From the NCBI RefSeq assembly GCF_001556865.1, contig NZ_LSJY01000106.1, positions 1 through 35,943 on the forward strand: DNA of 35,943 nt, written 5' to 3'. The position numbers and the translations under genes were made by a program. This document shows positions 17,008 through 24,554 of this stretch, piece after piece (position 1 is the first letter of the stretch; every line of letters starts with the position of its first letter). Origin of the DNA: Sphingobium sp. CCH11-B1. GTDB taxonomy: Bacteria > Pseudomonadota > Alphaproteobacteria > Sphingomonadales > Sphingomonadaceae. Under the pieces are notes generated by a model that did no database searches, had not been told where the DNA came from, and worked only from the letters and a program-made list of their open reading frames with translations.

Positions 17008-17855
17008 GCTGGATCAACCGCGTTCGCAATGCCCTTCCCTTCATCGCGAAGAAGGAAACCACCGCCGAGACGCTGTGGCACAAATGCCCGTCCTGCATGG
17101 AGATGATCTTCATCAAGGAATGGGAAGAGAATCTGTCCGTCTGTCCGCGCTGCGACCATCATGGCCGCATCGGTCCGAACGATCGGTTCGAACAGATACT
17201 GGACGCTGGCTTCATCCTGCTGCCCACCCCGCAGGTTCAGGAAGACCCGCTAAAGTTCCGCGACAGCAAACGCTATCCCGACCGCATCAAGGCCGCTCGT
17301 CAGGCGACCGGCGATCAGGATGCGCTCATCAATGCGCGCGGCGCGATCGACGATGCACCGCTGGTCATGGGCGTGCAGAATTTCGCCTTCATGGGCGGAT
17401 CGATGGGCATGGGCGTGGGCGCGGCCTTCATCCAGGGCGTCAACGATGCGATCGCCCATAAATGCCCCTACGTCATCTTCACCGCCGCCGGCGGCGCGAG
17501 GATGCAGGAAGGCATATTGTCGCTGATGCAGATGCCGCGCGCAACCGTCGCCATCCGCAAGCTGCATGCTGCAGGCCTGCCCTATATCGTCGTTCTGACA
17601 GATCCGACCACGGGCGGCGTCACGGCCAGCTATGCGATGCTGGGCGACATCCAGATCGCTGAGCCCAACGCCCTCATCGGCTTCGCGGGCCAGCGCGTGA
17701 TCGAAAGCACGATCCGCGAAAAGCTGCCCGAAGGGTTCCAGCGCGCCGAATATCTGCTGGAGCACGGCATGCTCGACATGGTGGTCCATCGCCGCGACCT
17801 GCGCGACACGCTGGCGCGCGTCATCGGCTATCTGAAGCCGCAAATCGCCGCCTGA
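17004..17855 (+). CDS. accD: Acetyl-CoA carboxylase carboxyltransferase subunit beta
   Basis: This 283-residue beta subunit of the carboxyltransferase transfers CO2 from carboxybiotin-BCCP to acetyl-CoA to give malonyl-CoA for fatty-acid synthesis. An N-terminal zinc ribbon has Cys28, Cys31, Cys47 and Cys50 (CPSC...CPRC). The crotonase-like core carries [12 protein letters not shown] and [12 protein letters not shown] oxyanion-hole and CoA-binding segments. The length fits the family. The ATG overlaps the trpA stop by 4 nt (ATGA), so translation is normally coupled. The early stop in the broken trpA could lower that coupling. The trpA-accD-folC order is common in alphaproteobacteria. Confidence 0.96.
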   Translation: MSWINRVRNALPFIAKKETTAETLWHKCPSCMEMIFIKEWEENLSVCPRCDHHGRIGPNDRFEQILDAGFILLPTPQVQEDPLKFRDSKRYPDRIKAARQATGDQDALINARGAIDDAPLVMGVQNFAFMGGSMGMGVGAAFIQGVNDAIAHKCPYVIFTAAGGARMQEGILSLMQMPRATVAIRKLHAAGLPYIVVLTDPTTGGVTASYAMLGDIQIAEPNALIGFAGQRVIESTIREKLPEGFQRAEYLLEHGMLDMVVHRRDLRDTLARVIGYLKPQIAA

Positions 17856-17892
17856 CCCGCATCGAACCGCGCCACCGGAGGAAAAGCGCGTC

Positions 17893-19227
17893 ATGGCCGA
17901 TCACGCCGTTTCCGACGACCCTCAGGTGCAGGCGCAGCTCGACCGGCTCTGGTCCCTGTCCCCCGGCGCGGACATATTGGGCCTGGATCGGATTTCGCGG
18001 CTGCTGGAACGATTGGGGGATCCGCACCGCGCGCTGCCCCCTGTCTTCCACGTCGCCGGGACCAATGGCAAGGGGTCGACCTGTGCTTTCCTGCGGGCCG
18101 CGATGGAAGCGGACGGCAAGCAGGTCCATGTCTTCACCTCGCCGCATCTCGTCCGCTTCAACGAACGCATCCGCATCGGCGGCACCTTGATCGAGGACGC
18201 CCTGCTGGCCCGCTATCTGGAGCGGGTTCTGGACATAGGGGCGGACGTAAACGCCAGCTTCTTCGAGGTGACCACGGCCGCCGCTTTCCTCGCCTTTGCC
18301 GAGCACAGCGCGGACGCCTGCATCGTCGAGGTGGGGCTTGGCGGCCGGCTCGACGCCACCAACATATTGGTCGATCCGGTCGTGTGCGGCATTGCGCAGC
18401 TGGGCATCGATCATCAGGCGTTCCTTGGCGACACGCTGGACAAGATCGCCGCCGAAAAGGCAGGCATCGCCAAGGCTGGCGCCCCACTGGTGACGCAGCG
18501 CTATCCCGACGCGCTGCACCCCGTGATGATCGACGCGGCTACGAAAGCCGGCACGACATGGATCCGCCAGGGCGACGATTGGGATGCCGCCGCCTATCGG
18601 GACCGGCTCCATTATCGAGACCGGTTCGGGCGGCTGGACACGCCGTTGCCCCGTCTCGCCGGGGCGCATCAGGTGCAGAATGCCGCCCTCGCCTTTGCCA
18701 TGCTGCGGCATCAACAAGCAGTGCCCTTGCCGGAAGCGGCGCTCAAGGCCGCGCCGCTATGGGCCCACTGGCCCGCGCGGCTCCAGCGGCTGGATCGCGG
18801 CCCGCTGCTTGCGCCCTTGCCCCACGGAACAACTGCATGGCTCGACGGCGGGCACAACGCTGCGGCGGGCGAGGCAATCGCCGCCTATTTCACGGACGAG
18901 CGGCTGGAAGGACGCCCGCTTCACCTCATCATCGGCATGTTGGCGAACAAGGAAGTGGACAGTTTCCTCGCGCCTTTCGCGGGCAAGGTCGCGCAGATTC
19001 ACGCCCTGCCCGTGCCGGGTCACGACCATCATCCGCCCGAACGCTTTGCTGCCGTGGCTGATCGGTGGGGCATTGGCTGCACCGCGCATGGCACACTGGA
19101 TATGGCCGTCCGCGCCGTGGCGGCTAAGGCGGCGTTCCAAGGCGACGTTGCGCCCAAATTGTTGATCGGCGGCTCGCTTTACCTCGCAGGCGAAGTGCTT
19201 CGGCTCAACGAGCAAATGCCCGACTGA
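17893..19227 (+). CDS. folC: Bifunctional folylpolyglutamate synthase / dihydrofolate synthase
   Basis: This 444-residue Mur-ligase-type ATP enzyme adds glutamate to dihydropteroate and extends the polyglutamate tail of folates in the cytoplasm. The P-loop is GTNGKGST (about residues 56-63, Lys60), followed by the family TSPHLVRFNERIRI segment. Later come VGLGGRLDATN and the C-terminal WLDGGHNAAAGEAI. The ATG at 17893 follows a GGAGG tract 11 nt upstream, 37 nt after accD, so it is probably in the same operon. Confidence 0.95.
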   Translation: MADHAVSDDPQVQAQLDRLWSLSPGADILGLDRISRLLERLGDPHRALPPVFHVAGTNGKGSTCAFLRAAMEADGKQVHVFTSPHLVRFNERIRIGGTLIEDALLARYLERVLDIGADVNASFFEVTTAAAFLAFAEHSADACIVEVGLGGRLDATNILVDPVVCGIAQLGIDHQAFLGDTLDKIAAEKAGIAKAGAPLVTQRYPDALHPVMIDAATKAGTTWIRQGDDWDAAAYRDRLHYRDRFGRLDTPLPRLAGAHQVQNAALAFAMLRHQQAVPLPEAALKAAPLWAHWPARLQRLDRGPLLAPLPHGTTAWLDGGHNAAAGEAIAAYFTDERLEGRPLHLIIGMLANKEVDSFLAPFAGKVAQIHALPVPGHDHHPPERFAAVADRWGIGCTAHGTLDMAVRAVAAKAAFQGDVAPKLLIGGSLYLAGEVLRLNEQMPD

Positions 19228-19293
19228 ATTTACTTGCGACTGACTCGCATTAGCCTATTCTGCTGCCACGACCAATGCAGAAGGCGCGATTCT

Positions 19294-19731
19294 ATGGCTT
19301 ATGGAGAGACCTCCCCCCTCGATCTGCCCCGGCCAATGCCGGGCGGCTATGGCAACCGGCTGTTCCTGTTCGTCATGCGCCGCATGGCATCGGGCGGCGT
19401 CAACGATGCGCATGCCGCCAACGCCATGCTGGGCGCGTTCGGTCGCAGCTATCGTCGGCCCCTGATCCTGATGCGCGCGATGATGCTGGAACTGGCCCGC
19501 GTGTCCAGCCGCAAGATACTGGTCGCGCCATGCTGTTGCGCACGGATGACGGCGGACGAAGGCCTGTTGATGCAGGCTGCCGGGATAGCGCTGCGCGATC
19601 CGAACGGAGCCTATGAACAAGTCAGCGGCCTCCTGGGCAACGATCATGCGCTGGGCGCGCTCACCTGCCTTCAGGCGGTGGCGCAGGCGCATGCCGATCT
19701 TGGCCGTCCACTGGACCTCTACGCGGGCTGA
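19294..19731 (+). CDS. Conserved small protein with a triple-cysteine motif (DUF6628-like)
   Basis: This 145-residue protein is of unknown function. It is predicted soluble, with a helical C-terminal half. The striking feature is VAPCCCARMTADE (about residues 84-96), three successive cysteines that could bind metal or form a redox site. I believe this matches a sphingomonad-restricted family (DUF6628), but that is from memory. The start is ATG 19294 with AGAAGG about 8 nt upstream. Its 3' end overlaps the convergent ampG-like gene by 13 nt. It follows folC by 66 nt. Confidence 0.68.
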   Translation: MAYGETSPLDLPRPMPGGYGNRLFLFVMRRMASGGVNDAHAANAMLGAFGRSYRRPLILMRAMMLELARVSSRKILVAPCCCARMTADEGLLMQAAGIALRDPNGAYEQVSGLLGNDHALGALTCLQAVAQAHADLGRPLDLYAG

Positions 19732-21041
19732 TCGGCCTTTTCCGTCGCCGCGCTTCCAACGCTCGCATCGATCAGACCCGCGCGCATCATCAGCCAGAAG
19801 AGGAGGATGCCCGGCACCGCCAGCGCGGTGGTGAACAGGTAGAAATCGACATAGCCGAACCGCTCGATCAGCGCGCCGGCGGTCGTGCCGGTCAGGAAAC
19901 GGCCAACGATGCTCGCCGCCGCGGAGATGAGCGCATATTGGGCGGCCGTGAAACGAAGGTCGCACAGTGCCGAGAAATAGGCGACGACCGTGACACCGCC
20001 GATGCCGCTCGCAAAATTCTCGAAGCCGATGGCGCCGGCCATGCCCCAATTGCTCTTCCCCATGGCGGCGAGCGCGGCGAAGCTGAAATTGGAGACGCAC
20101 ATCAGGACGAGGCTGAGCAGTACCGACCGCTTCATCCCCATCCGCGCATAAAGGACGCCGCCCACGAAGATGCCGATCAGATAGGCCCAGAAGCCGATGC
20201 CGACATCATAGATGGCGATTTCATCGTTGCTGTAGCCCAGGTCATCGAACAAGAGGCGGAAGGTCAGGTTCGCCAGCGTGTCGCCGATCTTGTGGAGCAG
20301 GATGAAGAGCAGCACCAGAAACGCGCCGCGGCGACGAAAGAATTCGACCAGCGGCCCGGCAATCGACCGCCACACCTCGCCCGCTCCACGCCGCCCAGTC
20401 GGATCGCGATGCCGCTCCGGTTCGCCCAGCAGCAGGCCGGTCAGCATCGCCGGCAGCGCGAACATGGCGCAGGCAAGGTAAGCGCCATGCCAGCCAATTC
20501 GCGCCGCCAATACCAAGGCAAGCGAGGCCGCCGCGACCGACCCGATGCGCCAGCCATATTGCGACATGCCCGATCCTACGCCGAGTTGCTCCGGCTTCAG
20601 CAACTCGATGCGATAGGCATCGATGACGATATCATAAGTCGCCCCGGCCGCACCGACCAGCACGGCGGCATAGGCAGTGTGCATAAGGCTGGTCGTGGGA
20701 TCGACCAGCGCCAGGTTGGCAACCGCTGCAATGACAAGCACGCCCGCCAGCAGCAGCCATGACACGCGCTGTCCCAATCGGCCGATCACCGGCAGGCGAA
20801 CGCCATCCACCACCCACGCCCACAACCATTTGAGATTATAGACGAGGAATGCGAGGGTGAAGGCCGTAACCGCCTTCTTGTCGATCCCATCCTGCGCCAG
20901 CCGCGTGGTCAGCGTCGCGCCGATCATCGCATAGGGAAAACCGGATGACACGCCCAGGAAGAAGGCAGCCAGTGGGGCTTTTTCGACATAGGGCTTTACC
21001 GCACCCAGCCAGCTGTGGCGTCCCTGCATGGCGTCGGTCAT
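19719..21041 (-). CDS. AmpG-type muropeptide/MFS permease
   Basis: This protein of about 440 residues is very hydrophobic, with 12 or more predicted membrane helices and the major-facilitator layout. The N-terminal helix 1 region (FFLGVSSGFPYAMIGATLTTRLAQDGID), the YDIVIDAYRIELL segment and LGVGSGMSQYGWRIG are characteristic of AmpG. AmpG imports GlcNAc-anhydro-muropeptides for cell-wall recycling and can feed AmpR-type beta-lactamase induction. No ampR, ampC or ampD lies nearby. The start ATG 21041 is preferred over an upstream in-frame extension that is not family-like, but the ribosome-binding site is weak. The substrate is inferred from homology. Confidence 0.83.
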   Translation of the reverse strand: MTDAMQGRHSWLGAVKPYVEKAPLAAFFLGVSSGFPYAMIGATLTTRLAQDGIDKKAVTAFTLAFLVYNLKWLWAWVVDGVRLPVIGRLGQRVSWLLLAGVLVIAAVANLALVDPTTSLMHTAYAAVLVGAAGATYDIVIDAYRIELLKPEQLGVGSGMSQYGWRIGSVAAASLALVLAARIGWHGAYLACAMFALPAMLTGLLLGEPERHRDPTGRRGAGEVWRSIAGPLVEFFRRRGAFLVLLFILLHKIGDTLANLTFRLLFDDLGYSNDEIAIYDVGIGFWAYLIGIFVGGVLYARMGMKRSVLLSLVLMCVSNFSFAALAAMGKSNWGMAGAIGFENFASGIGGVTVVAYFSALCDLRFTAAQYALISAAASIVGRFLTGTTAGALIERFGYVDFYLFTTALAVPGILLFWLMMRAGLIDASVGSAATEKADQPA

Positions 21042-21126
21042 GAAAATGCGCGTCCCCCGATGGCGTTGATCGCGCCACCATATGCCCTCAAGCCTAGGAG
21101 GCAAGCGCGCTGTGCGGCGATCAGCG

Positions 21127-21606
21127 TCAGTCGTCGAACAGGCTAAGCCCCGGCGGCAGCTTGGGGCGACGCGCGCCGCGCAACAGGGCGTCGATGACGG
21201 CGATGGACGCGATCAGGTCGCGCGGCGCATAGGGCTTTGCCAGGCATCCCATGGCGATGGAGCGCGCGTCGACCGGGCAACGGCCCGTCACGAACAGCAC
21301 CGGCAGGGCGCGCAGCGCGGCGTGGCGCGCCACGTCTATCCCGTTGCGCTCGCCATGCAGGCCCACGTCCGCGATCACGAGATCGACCCCGCCTTCATCG
21401 ATGACGCGCACCGCATGGTCATAATCATTCACCGTCGCCGCGATGCGATAGCCGGCCTGTTCCAGCGCATGTTCATTGTCGAAGGCGACGAGCGGTTCGT
21501 CCTCCACGATCAGGACGGTACGGACGCTGCTGCGCCGCCTGGGCGCCGTCGGTTCCTGCTTCAACAATCCGAAAAACATTTGCCAAGCCCGCCCCGTATC
21601 CGCCAT
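21127..21606 (-). CDS. Single-domain response regulator (CheY-like receiver)
   Basis: This 159-residue protein is a receiver domain with a 28-residue N-terminal leader and no output domain. Canonical residues are all present: acidic pair Glu35/Asp36 (VLIVEDEP), phospho-acceptor Asp80 (LVIADVG), Thr107 (VLFVTG) and Lys124 (LAKPY). It probably acts by protein contact or in a phosphorelay. No kinase is adjacent; the only kinase-like gene in the window is 16 kb away. A GMC-type leader (FFGLLKQEPTAPRRR) could be a localisation or partner-binding element, but this is a guess. It stands divergent from the RluB-type gene. Confidence 0.88.
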   Translation of the reverse strand: MADTGRAWQMFFGLLKQEPTAPRRRSSVRTVLIVEDEPLVAFDNEHALEQAGYRIAATVNDYDHAVRVIDEGGVDLVIADVGLHGERNGIDVARHAALRALPVLFVTGRCPVDARSIAMGCLAKPYAPRDLIASIAVIDALLRGARRPKLPPGLSLFDD

Positions 21607-21753
21607 GCACCTGATGAAACGCCGGGATGTGCGCAGGGTTGCCGCCCGTTCGCCACAGGCCGCTCACTCAAGCGCCGACGTTGCACATTTCAGCCTGATG
21701 CTGGCTTTCCATCGATATGGGAATGGCCAGTCGCCAAGAAAAGGAAGCTATCC

Positions 21754-22854
21754 GTGGAACCGCCAAAAAAATCCGGAGCGCCGCGCCGGGGAGGCCCTGG
21801 CGGCCCCAAGCGTCCGGGTGGCCCCGGCAGGAGGCCGGGCGGCGGCAGGGGCACAGACGGCCGTGACGGAACGCCTTTGCAAGGCGGGCGAGACGCAGCG
21901 CCCGCCGCTGATCGCGCCGGCCGCCCCAAGCCCGATCGCCCGCGCGCGGATCGCCCGGATCAGAAGCGCGGCACAGGCCGTCCCGGTGCCCCTCGCCCTG
22001 CGGAACGAGCCGCCCGCCCGACCGCGCCTCGCAAAGCTGCGCGCGGAAAGGCGGCGGCATCAGGCACGGCGAATCCGCATCCGGCGCGCGTGGCTGCCGC
22101 AGGAAACAGCGCGCCGGACAGAGGCGAACCGCAACGCATCGCCAAATTGCTGGCGCGCGCGGGCGTCGCATCCCGCCGCGAAGTGGAGCGCATGATCGAG
22201 GAAGGCCGGATCGCGAAGGACGGCGTGGCGCTGGACACGCCCGCGACATTGCTCACCTCGCTTCATGGCATCACCGTCGATGGCGTGGCAGTGGCCGCGC
22301 CTGCGCCCGCGCGCCTGTTCCTGTTCCACAAGCCGACAGGCTGCCTCACGACCGAGCGCGATCCTGCCGGACGGCCGACCATCTATGACCGGTTGCCCGA
22401 AGGCCTGCCGCGCGTGATGCCGATCGGGCGGCTGGACATGAATACCGAAGGATTGCTGCTGCTCACCACCGATGGCGGCTTCAAGCGCCAGATGGAACTG
22501 CCCGCCACCGGCGTGCCCCGCACCTATCGCGCCCGCGCCTTTGGCGATGTCAGCCAACAGCAGTTGGAAGATTTGTTCGACGGCCTTGAGATCGACGGAA
22601 TCCGCTATGGCCAGATCGAGGCCAATCTGGAACGGCGCACCGGTCGCAATCAGTGGATCGAAATGACGCTGACGGAGGGAAAGAACCGCGAAGTCCGCCG
22701 TGTGCTGGAGCATCTGGGTCTCAAGGTCAACCGGCTGATCCGCACAGCCTACGGCCCCTTTGCGCTTGGCGACATGGCGACCGGCGCGGTGGAGGAAGTG
22801 CGCCAGCACGACCTGGTCCAGTTCCGCAGCAGCCTCAAGGCGCTCGCGAAATGA
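21754..22854 (+). CDS. RluB/RsuA-family 23S/16S rRNA pseudouridine synthase with long basic leader
   Basis: This 366-residue pseudouridine synthase isomerises uridine to pseudouridine in rRNA. The S4 RNA-binding domain starts near residue 127 (IAKLLARAGVASRREVE). The catalytic Asp228 lies in GRLDMNTEGLLLLT, and the RluB-type NREVRRVLEHLGLKVNRLIR segment follows. The first 125 residues are a Pro/Gly/Arg/Lys-rich low-complexity tail (PGGPGRRPGGGRG-like), probably disordered and RNA-binding. The start is GTG 21754, with AAGGAAG about 6 nt upstream; the open frame runs further upstream, but without a ribosome-binding site or family similarity. It overlaps rsmD by 4 nt, so two rRNA-modification genes are coupled. 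The RluB-versus-RsuA target is unresolved. Confidence 0.86.
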   Translation: MEPPKKSGAPRRGGPGGPKRPGGPGRRPGGGRGTDGRDGTPLQGGRDAAPAADRAGRPKPDRPRADRPDQKRGTGRPGAPRPAERAARPTAPRKAARGKAAASGTANPHPARVAAAGNSAPDRGEPQRIAKLLARAGVASRREVERMIEEGRIAKDGVALDTPATLLTSLHGITVDGVAVAAPAPARLFLFHKPTGCLTTERDPAGRPTIYDRLPEGLPRVMPIGRLDMNTEGLLLLTTDGGFKRQMELPATGVPRTYRARAFGDVSQQQLEDLFDGLEIDGIRYGQIEANLERRTGRNQWIEMTLTEGKNREVRRVLEHLGLKVNRLIRTAYGPFALGDMATGAVEEVRQHDLVQFRSSLKALAK

Positions 22855-23390
22855 GGATCATATCCGGCCAGTGGCGCGGCCGCCCGCTCGTTGCGCCAAA
22901 GGGGGATGCCACCCGGCCAACCGGCGACCGGACGCGGGAAACGCTCTTTTCCATGCTGACCAGCCGTCTGGGGTCGTTCGAAGGCCTGGCCGTGGGCGAT
23001 TTTTTCGCAGGATCGGGCGCGCTGGGGTTCGAGGCGTTGTCGCGCGGCGCGGCTTCCTGCCTGTTCGTGGAGCAGGACAAGGCAGCGCTCGATGCGATCC
23101 GCACCAACGGCGACCGGCTGAATGTCCGGCCGGACATTCGCGCCGGCAGCGTCCTGTCGCTTGGCCCGGCGGGTAAACCGCTCGACCTCATCTTCATGGA
23201 CCCGCCTTATCAGAGCGGCGCGGGCCAGGTGGCGCTCGACAAGCTGGCACGGCTCGGATGGACGACGCCGGCAAGCTGGATCAGCATCGAAACCGACCGG
23301 CGCGAGGATGTCGCGGTGAAGGGGTTCGCCATCGATGCGGTCCGCGATGTCGGAAAGGCCCGGCTCACGCTGCTCCGGGCTGAGGAATGA
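22851..23390 (+). CDS. rsmD: 16S rRNA (guanine(966)-N(2))-methyltransferase
   Basis: This 179-residue SAM-dependent methyltransferase modifies G966 of 16S rRNA in the 30S subunit head. It begins MRIISGQWRGRPL, the family N-terminus. The SAM-binding motif I is DFFAGSGALGFEAL (about 50-63) and the catalytic N-methyltransferase motif is DPPY (117-120). The ATG overlaps the stop of the pseudouridine synthase (ATGA). A strong hairpin terminator follows 20 nt downstream. Confidence 0.94.
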   Translation: MRIISGQWRGRPLVAPKGDATRPTGDRTRETLFSMLTSRLGSFEGLAVGDFFAGSGALGFEALSRGAASCLFVEQDKAALDAIRTNGDRLNVRPDIRAGSVLSLGPAGKPLDLIFMDPPYQSGAGQVALDKLARLGWTTPASWISIETDRREDVAVKGFAIDAVRDVGKARLTLLRAEE

Positions 23391-23410
23391 CCGCGACGCC
23401 GGTATGACCA

Positions 23411-23443
23411 AGAAAGGGCGGCCCGATCGGAGCCGCCCTTTCT
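23411..23443. terminator. Bidirectional rho-independent terminator after rsmD
   Basis: AGAAAGGGCGGC (23411-23422) and GCCGCCCTTTCT (23432-23443) form a perfect 12-bp stem with a 9-nt loop that itself contains CCGATCGG. Short A and T tracts at the stem base on both strands let it serve both rsmD and the convergent Pro-rich gene that stops at 23464. Confidence 0.85.
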
Positions 23444-23463
23444 CATTGAGTCCTCTGGGACGT

Positions 23464-23919
23464 TCAGCGTCGGGCGCGGCCCTTGCGGGCCTCGCTGGGA
23501 TTGACGCAACTGTCCTGCACCGTCCGCGAGCAGACGGGATAATCCTTCATTTCGGCCGGGGGCGGCGTCATATTGCCTCCAACCGTCACCGGGTTGTTCG
23601 CCGAGCCGACGGGGGCGGCCGGGTCGCGTGGTGCGCCTGCGGGGGCGGGAACCATGCCGGTATCCGGCGGAACCGCGCCGGTCGGTTGCCCGGCATTGGG
23701 ATCTGCCGGCGGGCTGGGCATGGCGGGCGACCCTGGCGTTCCCGGCGTGCCCATGCCCGGATCGGCCGGTTGCGCGGGCATCGCGCTGGGATCGCCACCG
23801 GCCGGTGGAGCGGACGCATCGGCGGGCGGTTGGGCCGCCGGCGCATCCTGCGCGACTGCCGTGCTGGCGATAGTGGAAATGCTCAGGAGGGCGGCGCTTG
23901 CCATGAGGAATGCGCGCAT
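23464..23919 (-). CDS. Exported proline/alanine-rich protein of unknown function
   Basis: This 151-residue protein starts MRAFLMASAALLSISTIASTAVAQD with a clear Sec signal peptide and a likely cleavage after AVA. The body, about residues 30-120, is low-complexity Pro/Ala/Gly sequence, probably disordered and periplasmic. The C-terminus has a compact segment with two cysteines (YPVCSRTVQDSCVNPSEARKG) that could make one disulfide. ATG 23919 is preceded by GGAAAGGA. I do not recognise a family. Similar short Pro-rich secreted proteins are common in sphingomonads, so conservation should be weak outside the C-terminal piece. Confidence 0.7.
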   Translation of the reverse strand: MRAFLMASAALLSISTIASTAVAQDAPAAQPPADASAPPAGGDPSAMPAQPADPGMGTPGTPGSPAMPSPPADPNAGQPTGAVPPDTGMVPAPAGAPRDPAAPVGSANNPVTVGGNMTPPPAEMKDYPVCSRTVQDSCVNPSEARKGRARR

Positions 23920-24035
23920 CGGGATCGTCCTTTCCAATGGTCTGCCCCTTTTGCCCGCTCAGGCAAGGGAGAGAACAAAAAGGACGGCCGCCTCGTTCCT
24001 TACGCCGGCGACCGGATGTGCCCGACATGCGACGG

Positions 24036-24440
24036 CTAGCTGGCAGGCCCTTCCGGATAACGGTCAAACTTCGGCAATTCCGACACCGTCGCCATCCATG
24101 GCGCAGCCTCGGCCATCTGGATATGCGCTTGCGGAGGAAGCCCGGCCGGATCGTCCAGGCTGCCTGTCTGTATGTCGATCGCTCCCGGAAACACGGCAGG
24201 ATTGGTGTAGAACAGGCCGGTTCCGCACGTGGCGCAGAAATGGCGCGTCGCATGCTCGGACGACTGGTAGCGCGCCGGCTCTCCCGTAATCATCACGCTC
24301 TCTTGCGGAAACAGCGCCCAACCCACCATCGGCGCGCCAGCGCTCTTGCGGCAATCGGCACAATGACACAGCGCGCTGTAGGCCGGCTCGCCTGTCGCCT
24401 CATACCGGATCGCCCCGCATCGGCATCCACCCGTCGCCAT
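24036..24440 (-). CDS. GFA family zinc-binding protein (glutathione-dependent formaldehyde-activating-like)
   Basis: This 134-residue protein has the GFA fold pattern. Zinc ligands are CRC at 6-8, CHCADC at 25-30 and CATC at 69-72. The spacing and the GGCRCGAIRYEATG opening match the family. Founding members bind glutathione-formaldehyde adducts, but most homologues, including this one, have unknown substrates. The start is ATG 24440, with AAGGAG about 8 nt upstream; upstream in-frame ATGs lack a ribosome-binding site. It is a lone gene between the Pro-rich gene and the uvrD-type gene. Confidence 0.88.
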   Translation of the reverse strand: MATGGCRCGAIRYEATGEPAYSALCHCADCRKSAGAPMVGWALFPQESVMITGEPARYQSSEHATRHFCATCGTGLFYTNPAVFPGAIDIQTGSLDDPAGLPPQAHIQMAEAAPWMATVSELPKFDRYPEGPAS

Positions 24441-24554
24441 AACACCAACTCCTTGCATGATTCTCTTTTTGTTCTCATAGAAGGGCATCCACCGCAAGGG
24501 CCTGGTTCCAGCCGCGCCCTTGCCCCCGGTCCCTCTCGCTCCTAGTTGTCCGTC

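Noticed and set aside
21082..21753. N-terminal extension of the pseudouridine synthase from the longer open frame
   Set aside because: The upstream frame overlaps the response regulator on the other strand, lacks family similarity and has no ribosome-binding site. GTG 21754 has one.
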